Shown here: piece after piece, positions 8,165-16,855 of the stretch
How positions within the stretch are numbered: position 1 is the first letter of the stretch
Layout of the letters: each line of letters begins with the position of its first letter
Assembly: GCF_016902345.1 (NCBI RefSeq)
Contig: NZ_JACJLR010000001.1
Location: 1-64,000 of the forward strand
From: Mediterraneibacter glycyrrhizinilyticus
Lineage (GTDB): Bacteria; Bacillota; Clostridia; Lachnospirales; Lachnospiraceae
Reading direction: 5' to 3'
Length of the DNA: 64,000 bases
Notes under the pieces: generated by a model
Told to the model about the DNA's origin: nothing
What the model saw: only the letters and a program-made list of their open reading frames with translations
The model's database searches: none
Position numbers and translations under genes: made by a program

Positions 8165-9469
8165 ATGAAAAAGAAAGTAGTGAGCATTCTGATGGTTGTG
8201 GCAATGACGGCGGGAATGCTGGCAGGTTGTGGGAGCGGGAGTGGCTCATCTTCCGATCAGGTAACGATCAACCTGTACCAGAATAAAGCGGAAATATCCA
8301 CGCAGCTTCAGGGAGCTGTGGATAAATACATGGAGGAAAACCCAAATGTGAAGATTAATCTGGAAACGATTTCTGGAAATGACTACAATACGAATTTGAA
8401 AGCAAAATTGATCAGTGATAATTCAGTCGACATTTATGCGTTGGGTGACAATGTGACAAATATGACGGATTACGTAGAAGATTTAAGTGATGAGCCATGG
8501 GTCGAGTATGCTGTTGACGGAAGTTTGGAAGATGTGACACTGGATGGAAAGGTATATGGAATGCCGGTCAGTGTAGAGGGATATGGTCTTGTCTACAATA
8601 AAGAAATATTTGAAGCAGCAGGAATAGATGCGTCAACTCTAACAAGTTATGATGCGATAGATCAGGCGTTTGCAAATCTGCAGGATCAGATTGATTCAGG
8701 AAAATTAAAAGACAAATACCCTCAGCTTGAAGCAGTTGAAGAATATGCCGCAAAGGATACATATATTCCGGGACTTCATACATTAAATGTGCCGCTTGCA
8801 AATGAATACTCCAGCGCAACTGAGTTGAGAAACTCAGATGAATTGGGATTAAAATATACAGATGGATTTAAAGACCTGCTTGATCTTTTGACAAAATATA
8901 CGTCGTCAAAAGATGATCTGTCAAAGTTGAATGCTGTAGACTTTTCTACGGCAGTCGGTGGAGGACTCGCAATTGAGCGTGTTGCTGTAACACAGCAGGG
9001 AAACTGGATCGGACCCGAATTAAAAAATATATCTGAAGAAGTAGCAAACAAAATGGGAATGCTTCCGATACCGTTAAAAGGAGTAAAAGAGGATTGCATT
9101 GCTACGGGAATTTCGATATATTGGTGTATAAACAGTAAGTCTGATGAGAAAGTAAAAGAAGCTTCCAAAGAATTTCTGAATTGGCTATTCCAGTCTGATG
9201 AAGGAAAACAGATTGTAGTTGATGATTTGGGATTTGTTCCTGCTTTTTCAAACTATGATGGTATAGAGATTACAGATCCGCTGTCAAAAGAAGTGAAGAG
9301 ATATATTGACGAAGGGAAGACAATGCCTTGGGTAATGGGTGGATTCCCATCAGGATATGAACCTCTGGCGGCAGCAGATATCCAGGGATACTTCAGCGGA
9401 CAATATACATTTGATCAGATGGTTGATCATCTGAAAGCTGATTTTGCGGAGCTCAAGAGCGAAAATTAG
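8165..9469 (+). CDS. extracellular sugar-binding lipoprotein of the ABC transporter
   Basis: This 434-residue family 1 solute-binding protein has a lipoprotein signal peptide with lipobox LAGC and Cys22 as the lipidated residue, followed by a Gly/Ser linker. It would sit on the outer face of the membrane and deliver substrate to the two permeases. Aromatic residues are frequent in the second lobe, as expected for a sugar cleft. AAGGAGG is located 7-9 bases before the ATG. A branched hairpin directly downstream (9486-9526) may stabilise this part of the mRNA, as often seen after binding-protein genes, which must be expressed above the permeases. Confidence 0.94.
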   Translation: MKKKVVSILMVVAMTAGMLAGCGSGSGSSSDQVTINLYQNKAEISTQLQGAVDKYMEENPNVKINLETISGNDYNTNLKAKLISDNSVDIYALGDNVTNMTDYVEDLSDEPWVEYAVDGSLEDVTLDGKVYGMPVSVEGYGLVYNKEIFEAAGIDASTLTSYDAIDQAFANLQDQIDSGKLKDKYPQLEAVEEYAAKDTYIPGLHTLNVPLANEYSSATELRNSDELGLKYTDGFKDLLDLLTKYTSSKDDLSKLNAVDFSTAVGGGLAIERVAVTQQGNWIGPELKNISEEVANKMGMLPIPLKGVKEDCIATGISIYWCINSKSDEKVKEASKEFLNWLFQSDEGKQIVVDDLGFVPAFSNYDGIEITDPLSKEVKRYIDEGKTMPWVMGGFPSGYEPLAAADIQGYFSGQYTFDQMVDHLKADFAELKSEN

Positions 9470-9485
9470 AATAATAATGGAAAGG

Positions 9486-9526
9486 GCGGGCATTCCAGAG
9501 CACACCGATGTGCGGGGAATGCCTGC
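9486..9526 (+). promoter_or_regulatory. nested intergenic hairpin after the binding-protein gene
   Basis: An 11-bp outer stem (9486-9496 with 9516-9526, one G-U pair) encloses an inner hairpin gcaca/tgtgc (9500-9504 with 9509-9513). There is no T-tract, so it is not a standard terminator. Its place between two operon genes suggests mRNA processing or stabilisation that sets different expression of the binding protein and the fructosidase. Confidence 0.65.
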
Positions 9527-9543
9527 GCGCATAAGGTGATAAG

Positions 9544-10926
9544 ATGGAGAGATACAGACCTAAAATACATTTCTCAGCAGAAAATTATATTATTAATGAC
9601 CCGAATGGTTTGGTTTACAATAAGGGAATTTACCATCTCTTTCATCAATATAATATTGAAGAGCAGATACATTGGGGACATGCTGTGAGCAGAGATCTTG
9701 TACACTGGAAAAGAGTGCAAATTGCGTTATTTCCGGATGAGATTGGTCAGATCTGGTCCGGAAGTATAGTTGTAGATGAAGAAAAAGACAGGATGATAGC
9801 TGTGTTTACATACAGTGAACATGAAACAAAAAAGCAGAGTCAGGGGATTGCTTTTAGTTATGACGATGGTATGACCTGGGAAAAATATCCTGGAAATCCG
9901 GTACTTACAAGTTCACGCAAAGATTTTCGGGATCCTAAGGTGATACGCTGTTTTGATAAATGGGTTATGGTATTATCAGGGGGCGACTGCGTTTTATTGT
10001 ATCAATCAGAAGATCTCATAAACTGGAAATATCTGTCTTCATTTTCCGGTACAGAAGAAAGTCATTGTGGAGTCTGGGAGTGCCCGGATCTGTTTCCCAT
10101 GAAGATGGCGGATGAAGAAAAATGGATATTGACTGTAAGTATAAATAACGGATCCCCAGCAGGTGGAACTGGTATGCAGTATTTTACGGGAACATTTGAT
10201 GGTGCCGAATTTAAAACAGATCAGGAACAGCCAAATGGAAGGTGGTTGGATTTTGGGAAGGACTTTTATGCAGGGGTTACATGGAATCACGTCCCAGATG
10301 GAAGACGCCTGATGATTGCGTGGGCAGATAACTGGCAATATCGCGATTATCTTCCGACAATACCTTTCAAGGGACAGATGTCGTGTGTGAGGGAATTGAC
10401 TTTATGCAAAAAGGAAGATGGATATTATATAAAGCAGATGCCTGTAAGAGAAATGGACATGCTACGCAGAAACAAAAAAGAGTATAAAAAAATACATATC
10501 GGTTCCGGGGAAGAATGGATTTTAGGTACAAATAAAGAATGCCTGGAGTTAGATCTTGTATGCAATGTAAAGAGCATAGAAGCAGAAAAATTTGGCATCT
10601 GTGTGGGAACTGGAAAAGGGAAAAAATTCCAGATAGAGTTTGATGTTAAAAACCAGACATGTCTCGTTGATCGGAGAGATTCCGGAGTAAATGCTCATGA
10701 AAATTTTCCGGGTGTGTATTGGGGAAAAGTGGATTTTGGTAAAGAAAAATTTTCTTTAAAAGTAATTTTAGATGTATCACAGATAGAACTTTTTGTGAAC
10801 GAAGGAAATTTGGTGATGACCAATCTCGTATTTCCTGAAGCAAGTTATGAACTAAAACTTTATGCAGAAAATGGAGAAATATTGATAGATTCGTGTAAGA
10901 TATTTGAATTAGATCAGTGCATGTAG
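9544..10926 (+). CDS. GH32 beta-fructosidase (sucrose-6-phosphate hydrolase / fructosidase type)
   Basis: This 460-residue intracellular glycosidase has no signal peptide. The five-bladed propeller carries the three GH32 catalytic motifs: nucleophile Asp19 in NDPNG, transition-state stabiliser Asp130 in FRDP and acid/base Glu179 in ECPDLF. A C-terminal beta sandwich follows. It cleaves terminal beta-fructosyl bonds of sucrose or fructo-oligosaccharides after uptake. No PTS gene is near, so the substrate should be unphosphorylated sugar from the ABC transporter. It is the last gene of the operon and is followed by a strong terminator. Confidence 0.94.
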   Translation: MERYRPKIHFSAENYIINDPNGLVYNKGIYHLFHQYNIEEQIHWGHAVSRDLVHWKRVQIALFPDEIGQIWSGSIVVDEEKDRMIAVFTYSEHETKKQSQGIAFSYDDGMTWEKYPGNPVLTSSRKDFRDPKVIRCFDKWVMVLSGGDCVLLYQSEDLINWKYLSSFSGTEESHCGVWECPDLFPMKMADEEKWILTVSINNGSPAGGTGMQYFTGTFDGAEFKTDQEQPNGRWLDFGKDFYAGVTWNHVPDGRRLMIAWADNWQYRDYLPTIPFKGQMSCVRELTLCKKEDGYYIKQMPVREMDMLRRNKKEYKKIHIGSGEEWILGTNKECLELDLVCNVKSIEAEKFGICVGTGKGKKFQIEFDVKNQTCLVDRRDSGVNAHENFPGVYWGKVDFGKEKFSLKVILDVSQIELFVNEGNLVMTNLVFPEASYELKLYAENGEILIDSCKIFELDQCM

Positions 10927-10935
10927 AATAAAACG

Positions 10936-10972
10936 TCCGGTTATAGTTTTAAACTATAGCCGGATATTTTTT
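10936..10972 (+). terminator. intrinsic terminator of the saccharide operon
   Basis: A 14-bp stem with one G-U pair (tccggttatagttt, 10936-10949, with aaactatagccgga, 10951-10964) is followed by a TATTTTTT tract. It ends the LacI-controlled operon just after the GH32 gene. Confidence 0.92.
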
Positions 10973-11099
10973 ATATGTATTGGCGGAAAATAGAACCGGT
11001 ATGATAGGATAGTCGCAGAAACCAGGAAAGAAATTAAGAAGATATCAGGATCGGCAGTCCGGCAGGAAGCAGAACTGCAGAGTTAAGGAGGAATTCATC

Positions 11100-12401
11100 A
11101 TGGCAGACATCAGAAAATCAGAAAACTGGGGTTTTGAGACAAAGCAGATTCATATCGGACAGGAGCAGGCAGATCCGGCGACAGGCGCCAGGGCAGTCCC
11201 GATCTATGCATCCACATCCTTCGTGTTTGAGGACTGCCGTCATGCGGAGGATCTGTTCGCTCTGAAGCAGTCGGGAAATATTTACAGCAGGATGACCAAT
11301 CCGACGGAGGAAGTGTTCGAGCGGCGGATCGCAGCATTGGAGAACGGTACAGCAGCGCTCGCGACTGCGTCAGGCGCGGCGGCGATCACCTACACTTTTC
11401 AGGCGCTGGCAAAGGCAGGAGAGCATATTGTGGCGTCTAAGACCATCTATGGGGGAACCTATAATCTTCTGGCACATACTCTGCCCCTGACCAGCGGCAT
11501 CACAGCCACGTTTGTGGATCCGGAGGAAGAGGGAGCGTTTGAGGCAGCGATCCGGGAGAATACAAAGGCGATTTTTGTGGAAACGCTGGGAAATCCCAAT
11601 TCCAATGTGGCGGATCTGGAGGAACTTGCCGGAATCGCGCACAGGCACGGGATCCCGCTGGTGGTGGACTCTACCTTTGCCACCCCTTATCTGATCCGGC
11701 CTGTTGAATACGGTGCGGATATTGTGATCCATTCCGCCACAAAATTTATCGGCGGACACGGAACGACTCTGGGCGGAGTGATCATTGAGGGAGGAAATTT
11801 TGACTGGAAAGATTCCGGAAAATATCCCTGGATTTCTGAGCCCAATCCCAGCTACCACGGAGTCTCATTTGTGGATGCGGCTCCGGGAAGCGCTTTTGTC
11901 ACATATGTGAGGGCTGTGCTTCTCCGCGATACGGGAGCTGTGCTGTCGCCCTTCCATGCTTTTCTTCTCCTTCAGGGCCTGGAGACACTGTCTCTGCGCG
12001 TGGAGCGGCATGTGGAAAACGCACTGACGATAGTGGAATATCTGGCAGCGCATCCACTGGTGGAGGCGGTTTATCACCCGTCTCTTGAGAGCGAACCGAC
12101 CCATGCGCTGTATGAGAAATACTTTCCGAACGGAGGAGGATCTATTTTCACATTCGAGATCAAAGGGGATGGCGATACGGCGAAGAAATTTATCGATCAT
12201 CTTCCGATCTTTTCTCTGCTTGCAAACGTGGCAGATGTAAAGTCTCTGGTGATCCATCCGGCGACCACAACACACAGTCAGTGCGCCCCGGAAGAACTGA
12301 GAGAACAGGGAATTCGGCCGAACACGATCCGCCTTTCCATCGGGATCGAGAAGGCGGAAGACCTGATCGCGGCGCTGGAGACGGCGTTTGAGGCGGTGTG
12401 A
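11100..12401 (+). CDS. metY: O-acetylhomoserine sulfhydrylase (Cys/Met metabolism PLP enzyme)
   Basis: The enzyme has 433 residues and belongs to the gamma family of PLP enzymes. The PLP lysine is Lys215 in [11 protein letters not shown], and the phosphate-binding SGAAA motif is near residue 91. The amino end ([27 protein letters not shown]) and the length, larger than cystathionine synthases, are typical of MetY. It makes homocysteine from O-acetylhomoserine and sulfide for methionine synthesis. The start follows TAAGGAGG. It appears to be monocistronic. No SAM riboswitch or T-box was recognised in the 130 bp upstream. Confidence 0.92.
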   Translation: MADIRKSENWGFETKQIHIGQEQADPATGARAVPIYASTSFVFEDCRHAEDLFALKQSGNIYSRMTNPTEEVFERRIAALENGTAALATASGAAAITYTFQALAKAGEHIVASKTIYGGTYNLLAHTLPLTSGITATFVDPEEEGAFEAAIRENTKAIFVETLGNPNSNVADLEELAGIAHRHGIPLVVDSTFATPYLIRPVEYGADIVIHSATKFIGGHGTTLGGVIIEGGNFDWKDSGKYPWISEPNPSYHGVSFVDAAPGSAFVTYVRAVLLRDTGAVLSPFHAFLLLQGLETLSLRVERHVENALTIVEYLAAHPLVEAVYHPSLESEPTHALYEKYFPNGGGSIFTFEIKGDGDTAKKFIDHLPIFSLLANVADVKSLVIHPATTTHSQCAPEELREQGIRPNTIRLSIGIEKAEDLIAALETAFEAV

Positions 12402-12422
12402 ACAGCAGCCGGAGCGGTTGCG

Positions 12423-12491
12423 GATCTGTGTAAAACTTCCATACCGATCTGTGTAAAACCTCCATATTGATCTGTGCAAAACTCCCGGGAG
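12423..12491. repeat. three tandem 23-bp repeats directly upstream of a promoter
   Basis: Units start at 12423, 12446 and 12469, each beginning gatctgtgYaaaac. The first two differ at only a few positions and the third diverges at its 3' end. The array ends four bases before the -35 box at 12495. A spacing of 23 bp is close to two helical turns. This arrangement fits an array of binding sites for an activator or repressor of the MATE gene. Confidence 0.85.
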
Positions 12492-12494
12492 CTA

Positions 12495-12523
12495 TTGACG
12501 AACGAGAGAGAAAGAGCTAAGAT
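12495..12523 (+). promoter_or_regulatory. promoter of the MATE gene
   Basis: TTGACG (12495-12500), a 17-bp spacer and TAAGAT (12518-12523) form a good sigma-A promoter about 80 bp before the MATE start. It adjoins the 23-bp repeat array. Confidence 0.65.
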
Positions 12524-12604
12524 ATCGTCGGTGTACAGAGGACAGAATGAATGTCCCTGGGCACCGGCGTTATTTTATTAAAAATTATGCAGGGGGGACC
12601 GAAA

Positions 12605-13969
12605 TTGAAACACAGTAAATATGAGATAGATATGTGCAATGGATCGATCATGGACAAACTGATCTCATTCTCGCTTCCGCTGATGCTCTCGAGCATCCTG
12701 CAGCTGATGTTCAACGCGGTGGATATCATTGTGGTGGGGCGGTTCGACAGCAGCCAGGCTCTGGCGGCAGTGGGTTCGACCACTGCGCTGATCAGCATTT
12801 TCACGAATCTTTTTATCGGCATTTCTCTTGGGGCCAATGTTTTGGCGGCGAGATATTTTGCAGCAGGACGGGAAAAGGAGATGTCCGAGGCAGTACATAC
12901 ATCGATCACCCTGGCACTTGTCAGCGGAATCCTCATGATATTTATAGGAATCGGGATGACCAGACCGGCTCTGGAGATGATGGACACGCCGGGGGATGTG
13001 ATCGACCTGTCTGTGACTTATATGAGGATCTATTTTTGCGGGATGCCGTTTTTTATGCTCTACAATTATGGTGCATCGATCTTAAGGGCGGTGGGAGACA
13101 CAAAGCGGCCTCTCCTCTTTCTGGCAGCTGCAGGAATGGCAAATGTAGTGCTGGATCTGCTTCTGGTGATCGTGATCCCGCTGGGAGTGGCCGGTGTGGC
13201 GATCGGTACGGTCACCTCCCAGTTTGTTTCCAGCATTCTGGTGCTCCGGTGCCTCTATAAATCAGAGGGGAGCTACCAGCTCCGCTTTTCAAAGCTGACG
13301 ATGAAATGGGTTTATCTGAAAAGGATCTTTCAGGTAGGAATTCCTGCGGGAATCCAGAGCACCGTGATCAATTTCTCTAACGCGCTGCTCCAGTCCTCTG
13401 TCAATTCTTTCGGTTCGACGGCAATGGCAGGATACACGGCGGCGAACAATATCCTGGGATTTCTCTATGTGTCAGTCAATGCGGTCACCCAGGCATGCAT
13501 GAGCTTTACCAGTCAGAATTACAGCGTAGGGAAGCAGAAAAGGATGGACCGGGTGCTTTTGGACTGTATGATTCTCTCGGCGGGCACAGCGTCAGTCCTG
13601 GGAGTGGGGGCGTATGTGTTCGGCTCTCAGCTTCTGGGGATCTATACCTCGGATCAGGAAGTGATCCGGTGCGGGCTGGAGATCCTGTCCATTACGACCG
13701 TTCCCTATTTTCTCTGCGGGATCATGGACCTGATCCCAGGGGCTCTGCGGGGGATGGGGCATTCAGCGGTGCCCATGGTCCTGTCAGTGATCGGGACAGT
13801 AGGGACCCGTGTACTGTGGATCTATGTGTTCTTCCCGCAGCACAGGTCGCTGTATTTTCTGTTCATCTCCTATCCGGGATCCTGGATCGCTACCATCATC
13901 ATGCAGGCGGTCTGCTTCTGGTTTGTGAGAAAGAAATGCATCCGGCATCTTCAGGCGGCACGGATATAA
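12605..13969 (+). CDS. MATE-family multidrug/cation efflux protein
   Basis: This integral membrane protein has about 454 residues and twelve predicted helices. TTG 12605 is chosen because AGGGGGG at 12591-12597 gives correct spacing and the protein then starts LKHSKYEIDMCNG, typical of the clostridial subfamily. Both MATE halves are present: LPLMLSSILQLMFNAVDIIVVGRF in helix 1 and FQVGIPAGIQSTVINFSNALLQ in helix 7. It would export cationic compounds using a sodium or proton gradient. A bidentate terminator follows. It is the intact representative. Other MATE genes in this window are truncated (16368) or internally deleted (54316). Confidence 0.92.
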   Translation: MKHSKYEIDMCNGSIMDKLISFSLPLMLSSILQLMFNAVDIIVVGRFDSSQALAAVGSTTALISIFTNLFIGISLGANVLAARYFAAGREKEMSEAVHTSITLALVSGILMIFIGIGMTRPALEMMDTPGDVIDLSVTYMRIYFCGMPFFMLYNYGASILRAVGDTKRPLLFLAAAGMANVVLDLLLVIVIPLGVAGVAIGTVTSQFVSSILVLRCLYKSEGSYQLRFSKLTMKWVYLKRIFQVGIPAGIQSTVINFSNALLQSSVNSFGSTAMAGYTAANNILGFLYVSVNAVTQACMSFTSQNYSVGKQKRMDRVLLDCMILSAGTASVLGVGAYVFGSQLLGIYTSDQEVIRCGLEILSITTVPYFLCGIMDLIPGALRGMGHSAVPMVLSVIGTVGTRVLWIYVFFPQHRSLYFLFISYPGSWIATIIMQAVCFWFVRKKCIRHLQAARI

Positions 13970-13999
13970 AGCGGATATAAATATAAAAATGGATGATAA

Positions 14000-14044
14000 C
14001 AGGCAGTTCTGTCAGGTTTCGGCAGAACTGCCTGTTGTTTTTGT
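14000..14044 (+). terminator. intrinsic terminator of the MATE gene
   Basis: A perfect 12-bp stem (caggcagttctg, 14000-14011, with cagaactgcctg, 14023-14034) is followed by TTGTTTTTTG. A second small hairpin (gcagg/cctgc near 14050-14062, then TGTTTTTG) follows immediately and may act as a backup. Confidence 0.9.
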
Positions 14045-14080
14045 GTATGGCAGGAATGCCTGCTGTTTTTGAGATATGAT

Positions 14081-14106
14081 GTTCCGGAGTGCGGTGTGAA
14101 CTGTAA
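14081..14106. repeat. fragment of the dispersed hairpin repeat (copy D)
   Basis: The 26 bp from gttccggagtgcggtgtgaa onward match one outer arm of the repeat family found complete at 53173-53271 (reverse orientation), with a few changes. The hairpin core is absent here. It is a remnant of the same element. Confidence 0.6.
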
Positions 14107-14160
14107 TGATATGACTGCAGCATATAACCTTCGGGTATGTACAGGGGAACTTATTGTTTC

Positions 14161-14189
14161 TTCAATCAAAGGAAAAAGAAGTCTATAAT
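14161..14189 (+). promoter_or_regulatory. candidate promoter of the first alcohol dehydrogenase
   Basis: A perfect TATAAT at 14184-14189 is preceded at 17 bp by a poor -35 (TTCAAT, 14161-14166). The poor -35 suggests dependence on an activator. The start codon lies 30 bp downstream. Confidence 0.4.
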
Positions 14190-14218
14190 TACAGGCAGAA
14201 AGAAAGGAGAGGTCTGGA

Positions 14219-15364
14219 ATGCAGAAATTTGTATATGAGTATCCGACAAAGGTTTATTTTGGTGAAGGCGCGGCGAAAGAGCATCTGGAGGAAGCTGTCG
14301 CGGGATATGGAGAGAATGTGATGCTCGCTTACGGAGGCGGATCTGTCAAGAAAAACGGGATTTATGATGAGGTGAAGAAGATCCTGGAAGACGCCGGGAA
14401 AAAGGTGACGGATTTTAACGGCATCATGTCAAATCCGACGTATGCCAAGGTTCAGGAAGGCGCAGAGCTGGCAAAGAAAGAGAAGATCGATCTCATCCTT
14501 GCGGTGGGCGGCGGTTCTGTGATCGACTGCTGCAAGATCGTTGCGGCGCAGGCGAAGACGGACAAAGACCTGTGGGAGATGGAGATGACAGAGCATCAGT
14601 TCCCGACAGACGTGATCCCCATGGGAGCTGTGGTCACCGCATCCGGCACCGGCGCGGAGATGAACGGAGGAGCGGTCATCACGAATGAGGAAAAGGTGAT
14701 CAAAGCAGGGATGGCTGCAGCGGCTCCGAGATTTGCGATACTTGACCCGGCATACACGGCATCTGTCCCGAGGATGCAGGTGATCTCAGGGGCATTCGAT
14801 ACCCTCAGCCATGCCATGGAGACTTATCTCGGAAATTCGGACCAGGATAATGTTTCCGACGATGTGGCGCTTGCGGTCATGAGGAATACGGTCGTGAACA
14901 TGAGAAGGCTGATGGGGAACAGTGACGATATGCAGGCGAGAGGAAACCTGATGTGGGATTCCGCGATGGCGGAGAACGGGATCCTGAAAGTCGGAAGAGT
15001 GACAGATTTTCAGGCACATCAGATCGAGCATCAGCTTGGAGCCTATACAGACTGCAATCACGGGCAGGGACTGGCTGTGATCCATCCGGCGTATTACCGT
15101 CATATCGTGAAAAACGCGCAGGAGAAGTTCACGAGATTCGCAAAGGAAGTCTTCGGCGCGGACACGGCGGAGGCGGGCGTTGAGGCGCTGTCTGACTTTA
15201 TCAGAGAATGCGGTCTGCCCACCAGGATGGGGGAACTGAGGTCAAAGGTGGAGATCACGCCGGAGCTCCTGAGGAATGTGGCAGATACGTGTAATGTGAT
15301 CAAGTGTGGCCCGAGAGAACTGTGCCGTGATGAGATCTATAACATCCTTATGGAGTGCATGTGA
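14219..15364 (+). CDS. iron-containing alcohol dehydrogenase (butanol dehydrogenase type)
   Basis: The protein has 381 residues in the BdhA/YqhD subgroup of iron-dependent alcohol dehydrogenases. The Rossmann NAD(P)-binding segment shows GGGSVIDCCK near residue 98. The metal-binding residues are in the helical domain: Asp in GAFDTLSHAMETY with its His, and His in AHQIEHQLGAYTDCNHGQGLA. It reduces aldehydes to alcohols in fermentation or detoxification. The paralog at 19474-20640 shares the same architecture. The two flank a set of hydrolase genes, which suggests an old duplication. Start is supported by AAAGGAGAGG. Confidence 0.92.
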   Translation: MQKFVYEYPTKVYFGEGAAKEHLEEAVAGYGENVMLAYGGGSVKKNGIYDEVKKILEDAGKKVTDFNGIMSNPTYAKVQEGAELAKKEKIDLILAVGGGSVIDCCKIVAAQAKTDKDLWEMEMTEHQFPTDVIPMGAVVTASGTGAEMNGGAVITNEEKVIKAGMAAAAPRFAILDPAYTASVPRMQVISGAFDTLSHAMETYLGNSDQDNVSDDVALAVMRNTVVNMRRLMGNSDDMQARGNLMWDSAMAENGILKVGRVTDFQAHQIEHQLGAYTDCNHGQGLAVIHPAYYRHIVKNAQEKFTRFAKEVFGADTAEAGVEALSDFIRECGLPTRMGELRSKVEITPELLRNVADTCNVIKCGPRELCRDEIYNILMECM

Positions 15365-15385
15365 GAAATGATCTGAATGACATGA

Positions 15386-15449
15386 CATAGTTCCGGTACA
15401 GAGCCGGAAACAACAGATACAGTTCCGGCGCAGGACCGGAGACGATATT
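15386..15449. repeat. two tandem 32-bp hairpin units
   Basis: The segments starting near 15386 and 15418 are similar at 32-bp period. Each holds a small hairpin of TTCCGG with CCGG(A)A. They lie between the dehydrogenase stop and the degraded SDR gene. They may act in mRNA termination or processing. There is no T-tract. Nothing else was recognised between 15365 and 15535. Confidence 0.55.
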
Positions 15450-15535
15450 ATGACAAAAGGAGGTGCGGTTTCCCCCGTATGGGCGTCTGCCCGGGGAGGC
15501 TGCATCTTTTTCTTGATATGAGGAGGCAGATACTG

Positions 15536-15666
15536 ATGAAAACATGGCTGATCACGGGCTGCTCCTGGGAAGTGACGCTGTGCGGGCTGATGAGGCAGAG
15601 GTGGAAAAGCGTCTGGATGAGATCCGCAAGTGGAAAGAGATCAGCTGCAGGACAGACTACAGATAA
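15536..15666 (+). pseudogene. short-chain dehydrogenase reduced to its two ends
   Basis: After AGGAGG the frame starts MKTWLITGCS, the classical beginning of SDR proteins before the GxxxGxG loop. It then jumps into another frame that reads LLLGSDAVRADEAEVEKRL and ends EISCRTDYR, which looks like the C-terminal helix of the same family. About 200 central residues are missing. The join is in gctgctcctgg near 15560, where the two ends could share a short repeat. It cannot encode an enzyme. The end-to-end reading is seen in the sequence, and assignment to one ancestral gene is an inference. Confidence 0.75.
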
Positions 15667-15696
15667 GGGAATGGCCGTAGAAAGGAGAGGACGAGA

Positions 15697-16371
15697 ATGG
15701 TCAATGCTAAGACAAAAGTAGTGGACATGATCCGGACGATGCAAAAACAGCGGAAGGAAGGGCGGCAGATCTTTTACGATATCCTATACGGAAGAGGAGA
15801 AGCGGCGGGACCCGGATAAGAGGGATACGGGGCTGTTTTTCTTTCGCGGAGAGAGGAATGCGCCCTTTGCCGTGGTCTGTGCGGGCGGAGGATTCTATTA
15901 TGTGGGTTCTGTTCACGAGAGCCTGCCTCACGCACTGGAGCTGAGCCGGAGAGGGTATCACGGGTTCGCATTAGTCTATCGGACCCGGACGGCTATTCCC
16001 TCTGGGGCGGTTCTGCCGGAGCCAGGATGGCGGCGTATCTGGGGAGTTACGGTCCGGGCGGATTCGGCGGGCCGGAGCTTCCCCGGGCCGGCGCTGTGAT
16101 CATGCAGTATACCGGGCACAGTCAGTACAGCAGACAGGACCCTCCGACCTTTGCCTGTGTGGGCGGAAGAGACGGGATCGCCGACTGGCGCGTCATGAAG
16201 CGGAGGCTGGAATGTCTGCAGACCTATGGTATCGACACGGAGTTCCATATGTATCCCCGTATGCCCCATGGATTCGGGCTGGGGCTGGGAACCGAGGCAG
16301 AGGGATGGTTTGACGAGGCGGTCCGCTTCTGGGAGAGGAACAGAACAGGAAAGAAGGCGCAGGGAGAATGA
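15697..16371 (+). pseudogene. alpha/beta hydrolase (esterase/lipase type), frameshifted and deleted
   Basis: Three reading frames join to give one protein. Frame 1 gives the start MVNAKTKVVDMIRTMQKQ. An extra C near 15783 shifts to a frame reading through the oxyanion region VVCAGGGFYYVGSVHES to GYHGFALVYR. A deletion near 15985 then joins to DPDGYSLWGGSAGARMAAYLG, the nucleophile elbow with catalytic Ser, and continues to the catalytic His in MPHGFGLGLGTEAEGW. About 25 residues are lost at the deletion. The join contains ggacccgg, which could code both for the sequence before and after it. The paralog at 18788-19399 is also damaged. Probably once an intracellular carbohydrate or acyl esterase. 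Confidence 0.85.
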
Positions 16372-16850
16372 AAAGAAAAGCGGTTTCCCTCCATCCGAGG
16401 CACTTTACCTTCCGTTTCGTGCGCCAGATCTTTTCAGTAGGGCTTGCCTCCGCGCTGGCGACGGCGCTGGGCAATGCTTCGAATATGGTCATCGTGAAAC
16501 TGTCTTCCGGGTACGGAGACATCCCGGTGGCGCAGACCAGTGCGCTCGGGACAAGATTTCTGCGGATCGCATGTCTGGCGGTCCCGCTGACCTCGGTGAA
16601 TTTCCTGATCAGTTATACGCTCCAGGCGATGGGGAAAGGAACCCAGTCTGCCATCCTGACCTTTAGCAGACAGGGACTTCTGAATATCCCCCTGCTCATC
16701 CTGATGGACCGGACCGTGGGACTCTACGGCATGATCTGGACACAGCTGGTGGTCGAGGTGATCATGCTGCCAGTGTCATTTGGAATGTATATGCATACAC
16801 TGCGGGGACTGAGGACAGCGGAACAGGGAGAACACAAAAAAGGAGTGTGA
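16368..16850 (+). pseudogene. MATE efflux fragment with N-terminal and internal loss
   Basis: The 160-residue frame starts inside a MATE protein, at the loop before helix 7 (FVRQIFSVGLASALATALGN). It passes through NMVIVKLSSGYGDIPVA and then jumps to TSALGTRFLRIACLAVPLTSVNFLISYTLQAMGKG, which is helix 10-11 of the same family. So the first half and helices 8-9 are missing. Intact MATE proteins have about 450 residues. It overlaps the end of the hydrolase pseudogene by four bases. It is not expected to transport. Confidence 0.85.
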
Positions 16851-16855
16851 TAGTG

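Noticed and set aside
3516-10972. AT-richer LacI/ABC/GH block as a mobile element
   Set aside because: Composition differs, but no integrase, direct repeats or attachment sites were found at the edges. Base bias alone is weak evidence.
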